From assembly GCA_001557505.1 (NCBI GenBank), contig LSAX01000001.1, positions 2,852,001-2,916,000 on the forward strand: 64,000 bases of DNA. The letters are read 5' to 3'. The notes below the pieces were generated by a model. The model made no database searches. It saw only the letters and a program-made list of their open reading frames with translations, and was not told where the DNA came from. The translations under genes were made by a program, and so were the position numbers. The DNA is from Reticulascus tulasneorum. Lineage: Eukaryota; Ascomycota; Sordariomycetes; Glomerellales; Reticulascaceae. Shown here piece by piece: positions 56,574 to 64,000 of this stretch (position 1 is its first letter; each line of letters begins with the position of its first letter).

Positions 56574-57779
56574 CCTAACTGAGCTTGGCATGAGGGTACG
56601 CTTTCGAGATGGCATGAAGACGATGGCATGGCTTTTTTAATTTGGACGTTTATGGGCTATGCGTAGGAAAGATTCTTTTGGAGTATACTTACAGAAGAAA
56701 CAGAGTACATAGCAATTAAAATTTGTTTTCATGAACAAACAGAACAAACAAGCAATGAATGGATATGTAGAAAGACTTGAACGAACGTGATTCTACAAAT
56801 CACCACCTTGATTGCCAGGAGTTGGAACTTGCGCGGTCGAGCTTAGGAACATCATCCTGACGTTGGCATATGCACAATTATGGGGAATGTTTGAGCCTCC
56901 CAGACCCTTGCGATTTTGACAGCTAGATCCTAGTTAGTCAATTAGTGTAGAGCTGGAATACGATGTTTGGTGTCTCTTCTCCACACCTGGGGGACTCGAT
57001 GCAACCTCAACATCGAGCTTGTAATCATGGGGAATACCGCAATTGCGTATCCAGTCAAACAGTTTGATGTCCGTCCATATATGTATCTAGAGCTGTTCGA
57101 TAAGGGTATCGCTGATCTAGCACTGATGTAAGTACATGTGCCAAGACACATTCAGATTATTCTGGGCATCCAACAATCGCCATCGGTACCTGGCGTGAGT
57201 CCCTGGCAAACCGGGAATTTGTGGCGCCAAGCCCCGGGGGCCCAGCCACCATTCTCACCAGCCACAAACTTCTCAGCCACTGTCAGCCAATCAAACAACC
57301 TCAGGCTCCACAGGCGCCCCCAGCCCAACCTCCCGCCTTCACGAAACCGCCTATCGGAGTTGGACGGGCAACCTACTTTGTTGCGCCTGCAGCCAGGAAC
57401 ACGCTGCCAACGCAGACAGGAAATTGTTTGTTCGACGGCCTTGGTTTTCTCTCATTGGAGACTCCACTTTGCCATGAATTGGGCCTCGATGCGTCGTCCC
57501 CCGATGACGCTATTGTACGCAGTGGCTGGGGGCATTTAGCCATATAACTCGAATTTAGGGTATGCGTATTCGTCCCGTCCTCTCTTTTGTTCCCTTGTCA
57601 GAGTACGAATACAATTCTTCTCGTTACATCATAAGCTTCAAGCAGTCGGCTGAAGCCTCGGATCTCGTTCTACAATAGGGCGTGGGATCTTTTGAAGCAC
57701 AAGTTGTTGCTTCCAGCTCTTCTCTTTTACCTTTCTTCAATCGTCTACTTGAACTGGAGTGCCGAATATCACAATCATA
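56574..57779. other. Intergenic, promoter of the Crh gene
   Basis: No convincing gene is seen. Frames of 108-133 codons at 57138-57547 have no recognisable composition. Sequence close to 57780 is a normal leader. Confidence 0.5.
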
Positions 57780-58955
57780 ATGATCTTTTCGAGTATCACC
57801 CTGGCAGCGGCTGCTGCCATACTAATCCCTTCAGTATCTGCACAAACTTGGTCACAGTGCAATCCTCTCTATACAAGTGAGTTGCTTTGCCCCCTCTCAT
57901 TACTCTACCGCCGTGATTCTAACGCAACTTTAGCAACATGTCCCGCAAACACAGCTCTAGGCATGGCAATCCACGTCGACTTCACCCAAGGAGCCGTCAA
58001 CTCCTTTGCAGCATCCGGAAGCCCGACCTACGGTGACGACGGCGTAACATTCTCGGTCAGGCAATCAGGCGACGCTCCCCAATTGATGTCCTTATTCTAC
58101 ATAATGTTTGGTCGGGTCGAGATCACAATGAAAGCAGCCACTGGAGCCGGCATCGTCAGCTCCTTGGTACTGCAATCCGATACGTTAGACGAAATCGACT
58201 TGGAGTGGCTCGGTGCCGTCCCGACGGAGGTGCAATCGAACTACTTCGGGAAGGGTGATGTGACGAGCTACAACCGCGGGCAATTCCACCAGACCGCAAA
58301 CAATCAAGAGCAGTTCATGACCTACGTGATCGACTGGACGGCAGACAGGATCATATTCTACGTTGACGGGACGGAAGTGAGGACTCTCAACTACAACGAC
58401 GCCGATGCAAATCAATACCCGCAGTCGCCAATGCAGGTCAAGTTTGGATCCTGGTCGGGCGGCGACTGGGCCAACGCCCCAGGGACGATTGAATGGGCAA
58501 AGGGACCAACCGACTTTACCGCAGGTCCGTTCAACATGCTCGTTCAATCCGTCTCAATCACGGATTACTCGACGGGCAAGGAATACCGGTACAAGGACAC
58601 AACCGGCTCATGGCAATCCATCGAGGCCGTCGACGGCGAGATCAACGGGAATCTCGGCAATGCGGGCCAAGTCACCGTAACAGCAACGGCGGCCGCGGCC
58701 ACAGACTCACCGGCGCCGACTGTACCTGCAGGCGGTATCGGCACCGGCGGCGAAGAGGCGACAGCAACCCAGACCGGCTGGCCGTGGGTTGTAAGCGATC
58801 GGCCAACAAACGGGGCAATCCCAAGCGGTTGGGTCATGACCCCGGAGGGCAAAATCGTGCCCGCGAGCTCAAACATGGTTCGGCCAACGCAAATCCTGTT
58901 TCTCGGGATCCCATTATTGCTTGGGGCTTTCACCGTTATCGGCCGTTTAATATGA
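57780..58955 (+). CDS. Crh-type GH16 cell-wall transglycosylase, GPI-anchored
   Basis: The preferred model has two exons, 57780-57876 and 57934-58955, giving 372 residues. The 57-nt intron is in frame and stop-free; splicing joins QCNPLYT to TCPANTALGM, the Cys-x-Pro...Cys-Pro start expected for Crh enzymes. Crh proteins link chitin to beta-1,6- or beta-1,3-glucan in the wall. A signal peptide covers residues 1-22 (IFSSITLAAAAAILIPSVSA). The catalytic motif DEIDLEWLG starts at residue 118, with nucleophile Glu119 and acid/base Glu123. Further blocks are SNYFGKGDVTSYNRGQFH and FGSWSGGDWAN. The Ala/Thr-rich C-terminal region ends in a hydrophobic tail (ILFLGIPLLLGAFTVIG) typical of GPI signals. 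No chitin-binding module is present. Confidence 0.93.
   Translation: MIFSSITLAAAAAILIPSVSAQTWSQCNPLYTSELLCPLSLLYRRDSNATLATCPANTALGMAIHVDFTQGAVNSFAASGSPTYGDDGVTFSVRQSGDAPQLMSLFYIMFGRVEITMKAATGAGIVSSLVLQSDTLDEIDLEWLGAVPTEVQSNYFGKGDVTSYNRGQFHQTANNQEQFMTYVIDWTADRIIFYVDGTEVRTLNYNDADANQYPQSPMQVKFGSWSGGDWANAPGTIEWAKGPTDFTAGPFNMLVQSVSITDYSTGKEYRYKDTTGSWQSIEAVDGEINGNLGNAGQVTVTATAAAATDSPAPTVPAGGIGTGGEEATATQTGWPWVVSDRPTNGAIPSGWVMTPEGKIVPASSNMVRPTQILFLGIPLLLGAFTVIGRLI
57877..57933 (+). other. Stop-free 57-nt intron in the Crh gene
   Basis: Donor GTGAGT, branch TTCTAAC, acceptor TTTAG. Multiple of three and without a stop, so unspliced reading stays open. Removing it restores the conserved close spacing of the first two Cys of the mature enzyme. 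Confidence 0.8.
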
Positions 58956-59649
58956 TACCCCCCCGGCTTGAGGAGACTTGTACGATGTCGTGGGTATGAG
59001 CTTGTACGATGGATTTTATTTGAATGGCGCTTAACTGGGGTCACCAATGCGTGGAATAGAAATGGATAGAAAAAGCCTAGGGTTAAGGGGGGATATGCAT
59101 CTGCGGTGTTGTTTCTACATTGTTACCTGGGATGGTAAAATTGCATAGCGGGTTTCCTGTTGAAAGGGTGGGTGCGCCGACAGGAAGATAATAGATTATT
59201 AGATGTATCATAGAACATAATGAATCACACATTCGGTTGTGTAACTAAGATTATTGATTCTTTTAGGGGGCATAGCAGACATGTGTAGCAGTTTTCATTC
59301 AATGCTGATAACCTAAGTCAAGTCTAAAGTCATTGTGACTATATATGCTTTTTGTCTAGAGCACGAAAGAACGGATAGCTGAGGAATGCCATTGCTACCA
59401 TTCTTCAGCCAAAGTCGCAGTTCGGTGCCCATGAGCCAAGAACGCGAGCCATGAATGTCCCTCCCATCCCGATGTCCCAGGATATGCCCAATGCACCCAC
59501 GCCTTGCTGACCACAGGTTTTGGCCTACCGAGATACTGAAAGAGGCGCTCAGGGCCTTATAGCTAGATTGATATGTAGTACCAAAGTAGGACACAGATCT
59601 GCATGATAAACCTGAGTGCAGCCCTGATGCCGGGGTTTCCAACCTCGTA
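58956..59649. other. Convergent intergenic region
   Basis: 694 bp between the Crh and TOP1 3' ends. No gene is seen; A/T-rich 3' UTR-like sequence. Confidence 0.6.
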
Positions 59650-62600
59650 TTAGAACTGCCAATCGTCATCATTCTCGACCGACTTGATAGCCCAGTTGAA
59701 TTTCTCGCGAAGAGTCTTCGAAAAGAACTTCTCGATGGGAACATCGAACTTCTTGGCAAAGACGACTGTTAGACGTGGATCGATGTAGTTCTAGAAAATG
59801 AAGTCAGTGAGCGTCCGCAGCAAGACCAATGAGTGGCGACTTACGATTTTACTGGTGCCCAAGGCAACCTCTTTGTTGCCGTCTCGATCCGCTGCCTGGA
59901 GTTCTAAATTCTTGATGCGCTCATCGATCTTCTTAATGGCCTCCTCTAGCTTCTCGACGCTAGGGCTTCTACCCTCGGCCTCAACCTTCTTCGACTTGTT
60001 CTCTTTCTTGAACTTGGCCGCTAACTCATCGGCAGCCTTCAAGCGCTCCTTGAGCTCCTTCTGGGGCATTTCCTTTTCTCCATCCGCCACATGTTTCTCA
60101 TTTTCTTTCTCGAACTTCTTTGTAATCTTGGTGCGTTGTTCCTCGACTAGGTAAGTCTGATGAGCGAGAATCCACTCCTGGTCAAGGTCACTGTCCAGTT
60201 CGAAAAACTCAGCACCCTTCTTCTTCTTCTGTTTTGAGTCGATGTCCAACATCATCATCTTCGTTCGCCATTGTTGGTATCTAAGACCTTTGATCTACGA
60301 ATAGGTTAGGAACCGAAGCTGGAGAGAGCCGAGTGCAAAACTTACTCGATCGCCAAGTTTTTCCATCTGCGCCTCATGAGAGGCGCCGACGGTCCGCTTG
60401 TGGTTACAGAGAATAGCAACCTCACGATTGGCATCGTTATACTGCTTGACCTTCTCTGCAATGGATCGGTCATCGGCTTTCATTTGCGCCAAGAGGCGGG
60501 ACATGGTGTACGAGGCATTATAAGTACGGAACACCTTCGCAGTCAAACCTGGCATATAACTTCCAAGATGTTTGTTCAGTTGGGTTGTCTGTGAAGAGTC
60601 AGCCAATGATATGCGGTGTTATCACTAGGAAGTAACTTACAGTAAGGCGGTCGAAGATATCATCGCCTTCACTCTTTGGCGGCTTCTTGAAAAGCTTTAG
60701 ATTCTTGAAGACTTGTGGCTCGACGGTAACTTCGTCATAAAACCGAATACTATCTTTACCAAGGAAGTCGAAGATGATAGTATTTGGGGGTTTCAAGGTA
60801 ATGTGCTCGAACTTCAGAGAGCAGCACCCAACCGTGTCAGCTTCCGTCTCTGAGTCCTTTTCATTTCCCGCTCTGAGTGCGAATCTGTCGATCAGGTATA
60901 CGGCAGTGGCTCGTTGACGGTCTGCCATTACCTCGCTCTTGAGGTCCTTGGTGTAATCTCGTCTGATCTTGTCGATGTGCTTCTTCAGCTCCCGAGCCTT
61001 CTCAAACTTCTTCAGATCGCTTTGACCCTTGATACTGCTTCCATGTCCAAGCATGATGTACTTGTATGAGCCGTTGATGTTCTCCTGCCACGTTGCCAGC
61101 CAGGATACCTTGTTATCATGCTGAACTGCCTTCCACTTGTGACCCGGTGGTGGCTCGGGGACTTTGGCATCCTTGCCGATATTGATCGTGATCTGCTCAG
61201 GGTAGACTCTTCGCTTGAGCTTTCCCGTCTTGGGATGATCGCCTCGGCCACGGAATAGGAGAGGGGGTTCGACTTTGTAGCCTCCAAGTTTCTCCTTTCG
61301 ACCGTCCCACAAGCAGTGCGTATAAGGAGCTTCAAACTCGTCCTTCGCTGCCTTCTCAGCCTTCTTTTCGGCTGCACTTCGCGCCTTCTTGGCATCACTC
61401 TGTGCCTTAGCATACTCCCAGATAGGCTCGAAATCCATCTTCTTGAAGTCCTTGATAGCAACCTTATTGCCATGTTTATCCGTGGCATGCCCGGCGGCCT
61501 TCAGCACCTCTAGAAAGTCGGCAAAGAAGTTTTTCTGGAAAACTGGATTGTCCACGTTGATCTTGGAATTCAACATTGAGCCGAAGTACCACGCAACCTC
61601 CTCAGCCTCGACGGGAAGGCTGACAGGAGTGCCATCGTAGACCAACTTGACGTTTTTGGGAAGCGGTTGGTAGGGAGCCGCCAAAATAACACCATTGTGC
61701 TCTAGTGTCGTCCACTTGACGCTGTCGTCTTCATTTTTAGGTTCTTTCCACCACTCGTACTCCTCTTCTTCCTCCTCGCCAACTTCCTCACTGTCCTGTT
61801 TGGAAGCTGCCTTGGAAGACTTCTTGGCGGGAGTGGAAGTGCTACCCTTGCTAGGTTTCTGGGTGGCCTTAGGTGTGGCTTTCGGTGTAGGCTTCGAGGG
61901 CGTCTTTTTTGGCTTCTTTGCCACCGGCTCATCAGAATCCGAGTCCTGTCTTCTGACACCATTGGTCTTCTTTTTGGCTGATGCTACGCCATTAGATTGA
62001 CGCTTGTTGCCAGATGACTTGGCAGCAAGAGGCATATCATCATCAGAGTCATCTCTGACAACTTTTTTGGGAGTAGGCTTCTTCGCCTTTGCCTCGTTCG
62101 CACGAATGGCCTTGGCCTCCTTCTCGGCCTTCTTCTCGATGCTCGCCTTCTTTTTGGCCAGCTTTGCACCCAATGGCTGATCATCATCAGACGATTCTGG
62201 CAACGCAGTTTCCTTGTACGAAGGTGGCAACTTCTTTCCTCTCTTTGCAGTGATGGGTTCGTCGTCCGAGTCAGAGTCAACGGCTGGGTGCTTTGCCTTT
62301 TTCCGCTTAGCCTGACAAGATAGTCAGCAACAGTTTTTGGATCCATCTCCTGAGTGTCTCATGTGTAACCTACCAATGGCTCGCCGTCTTCGCTTTCGGA
62401 GCCATCTCTGTAGTTGGGCTTGCTCATGGACGAGCGCGATTTTCGTTTCCCAGAGCCATTCGCAGATGGACCATCGACATCCATGGTGTCATCCGTGACA
62501 GGACCATGGCGTATAGAGAGGCCTGGTGGGGCAGGTTTTGCCTTCGACGCAGCTCTATCCATGGCTTTGTCCTCGGCTTTCGAAATCCTCGAGGACGATA

Positions 62601-62822
62601 CTGAGGGTAAAAAAGTCAGCAAGACTTGTAGAATTAGATCGTTCTGGCTTTGAACAGTCGGGTCGCGCGCCACACGCCGCGATGAAAAAAAATTGACACG
62701 TCAACAAGGCTAGGACGCCGAGTGCGAGGCATGAATGCGCAAAAAAACACCAACAACTTACACTTACCATGCCCATTTGACCTCGCAAGAGGAACGTCAT
62801 CGTCGGAGCTGTCCGAACTCAT
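59650..62822 (-). CDS. top1: DNA topoisomerase I (type IB)
   Basis: Six exons on the minus strand, 62822-62768, 62600-62374, 62311-60641, 60588-60346, 60294-59845 and 59790-59650, give 928 residues. Type IB topoisomerase relaxes supercoils in the nucleus by nicking one strand and forming a 3'-phosphotyrosine. The N-terminal 280 residues are Lys/Ser/Asp-rich with nuclear-signal-type clusters (AKRKKAKHP). The core begins near EYEWWKEP and runs through [52 protein letters not shown] and [15 protein letters not shown] charged coiled linker follows. The catalytic Tyr884 lies in [18 protein letters not shown], right after the last intron. Introns are 51-167 nt. Start [13 protein letters not shown] is the only reasonable ATG. 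Confidence 0.96.
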
Positions 62823-63138
62823 CGTGTCTCAGTGTTCGGTAGGCGACTCGAGGGAAGCTGACAGGTGAGGGTGAAGGCCCGCACGACGGCGCGAGATCAC
62901 GTCTGTCCTGAAAAAGTTGAAAAAGAGTATCTCAAGAGAGATTCTTGCTATTTCAAACGCGGAAAAGGCAGCCGAGATGTGAATCTACCACTTGCCCGTA
63001 TAGACGAAAGAAAACGAGACCTCAGCCGGGTGTGAAAATGTAAAAAAGGAAGAGATCGAAGAAGAGGAATGAGGAGCAGTCGTGCCTTCTTGAATTTCTG
63101 GGGCTGCCCCAGGAGTTAATCAAGTAAGACCGCGCCAC

Positions 63139-63148
63139 GTCACGTGAC
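63139..63148. promoter_or_regulatory. Palindromic E-box GTCACGTGAC
   Basis: A perfect 10-bp palindrome with CACGTG core, 317 bp from the TOP1 ATG and 264 bp from the ATP synthase gamma ATG. CACGTG is the site of Cbf1-type bHLH factors. Binding is inferred. Confidence 0.55.
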
Positions 63149-63203
63149 ATATGCAAAGTGCCAAAATCAGGCGGAGGTGCAGTTAGCCGGGTGTCGGGGG
63201 GCC

Positions 63204-63219
63204 TGTGTGTGTGTGTGTG
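63204..63219 (+). repeat. (TG)8 microsatellite
   Basis: Eight perfect TG units in the TOP1/ATP synthase gamma promoter. Confidence 0.9.
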
Positions 63220-63411
63220 GTGTGGAGGAAAGAATTGGATGCGGACACAGCCGGTTGAAAATAACCTCGAACCTCACAGTACCTGCAACCCACCTGCTGT
63301 CCCCCTCTGCATCGAACAAACGCAGGCCTCGTCAATTGGTCTCGGAATTAATCGTGATCAATTGAGTCACCCTTCGGCAGAGGCTCAATTTAACCCTCCA
63401 ACTCGACCACA

Positions 63412-64000
63412 ATGCTTTCACGGGCGGCAAGACCAGCTTGGAGAGCTGCTGCTTCGGCTCCTTCGCGGTAAGTCGGAACACCCAAAACATGCACCAGCTG
63501 GGGCAATTGGGACGTCGGAAGGAGGACAACTGGAGAGGAAGAGACGAGATTGCGTGTCCCACAAGATGAATTGCTTTTTGATGGAGCTTTACTGATGAAG
63601 GGGACGATACCAGAGTCACGGCCAGCAGCCCCAATGCAGCGGCCACCTACGCAACCCTCCGAGAAATTGAAGGCCGTCTCAAGTCCATCCGCAACATCGA
63701 GAAGATCACCAAGACCATGAAGATCGTAGCCTCGACGAAGCTCAACCGCGCCCAAAAAGCCATGAACGACTCCCGCGTGTACGGCAAGACCTCCAACGAA
63801 GTCTACGATTCCGCCGAGACCAAGTCGCTTGAGGGAGACGACAAGAAGAGCCTGGTGATCGTGTGCAGCTCCGACAAGGGTCTCTGCGGCGGTATTCACT
63901 CTGGTCTGAGCAGGAACATTCGCAAGCTGCTGATCAACCAGCCCAACACCGACCTCGTCATCATCGGCGAGAAATGCAAGGCCCAGCTGTCGCGTTCCAA
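63412..64000 (+). CDS. atp3: ATP synthase F1 gamma subunit (partial, 3' end missing)
   Basis: Two visible exons, 63412-63467 and 63614 to the window edge, giving the first 147 residues and two bases of the next codon. Gamma is the central rotor shaft of the mitochondrial F1 motor. The presequence is MLSRAARPAWRAAASAPSR, rich in Arg, Ala and Ser. The mature start is YATLREIEGRLKSIRNIEKI, followed by TKTMKIVASTKLNRAQKAM, the classic N-terminal helix, then LVIVCSSDKGLCGGIHSGL, the conserved DKGLCG segment. The 146-nt intron has donor GTAAGT and acceptor ACCAG and interrupts an Arg codon in the presequence region. The gene continues beyond position 64000, so the C-terminal helix is not seen. Confidence 0.95.

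Larger units (their letters stand above)
62823..63411. promoter_or_regulatory. Bidirectional promoter, TOP1 and ATP synthase gamma
   Basis: 589 bp between two divergent start codons. It contains the 10-bp palindrome GTCACGTGAC at 63139-63148 and a (TG)8 tract at 63204-63219. No gene is seen inside. Confidence 0.65.

Noticed and set aside
57138..57547. Two overlapping frames of 133 and 108 codons
   Set aside because: Composition is not protein-like, there is no splice support and I recognise no family.

Overview
The window is nuclear DNA from a filamentous ascomycete (Pezizomycotina, most likely Sordariomycetes). The evidence is the many short spliceosomal introns (43 to 167 nt, GTAAGT-like donors, CTAAC/CTGAC branch sites, YAG acceptors), the gene set (creB-type deubiquitinase, atg22, a DUF3425 regulator, Crh-type GH16, fungal Nab2) and gene-poor stretches of low-complexity leader sequence. 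I cannot name the genus. No rRNA, tRNA, CRISPR array, transposase or secondary-metabolite backbone gene was found. I built 24 gene models by joining exons by hand. Each complete model sums to a whole number of codons.

Layout. 1-17 kb: a GRGGAGN-repeat DUF3602 protein, a secreted GH10 xylanase, vacuolar Atg22, a BAH/PHD chromatin protein, F-actin capping protein beta and an NAD-dependent epimerase. 17-23 kb: a conserved fungal protein of unknown function, a CBS-pair protein, and the mitochondrial phosphate carrier. 23-27 kb is a 4.4 kb stretch without a convincing gene. 27-41 kb: creB, ALG12, HEM14 (convergent with ALG12), NAB2, then a DUF3425 regulator divergent from an aldo/keto reductase; their shared promoter holds a tandem repeat and a hairpin. 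41-51 kb: GH20 hexosaminidase, a P450, an aromatic-type aminotransferase and an orphan four-TM protein. 52-55 kb holds a decayed gene. 55-64 kb: a single-pass surface protein, a GPI-type Crh transglycosylase, TOP1, and ATP synthase gamma (runs off the right edge) divergent from TOP1.

Most genes are housekeeping and are not an operon-like set. Loose functional themes are carbohydrate and cell wall (GH10, GH20, Crh, creB as a catabolite-repression regulator), mitochondria (phosphate carrier, HEM14, ATP synthase gamma) and nuclear or chromatin work (BAH/PHD, NAB2, TOP1). The most unusual signals are splicing features: a 6-nt microexon in atg22, a 14-nt microexon that splits the catalytic Cys codon of creB, a GC-AG intron in the P450, and three introns of 51-57 nt that are in frame and stop-free, so they are easily mistaken for coding sequence. 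Other points are a PHD-like finger split by about 164 residues and a repeat-plus-hairpin promoter between the DUF3425 regulator and the reductase.
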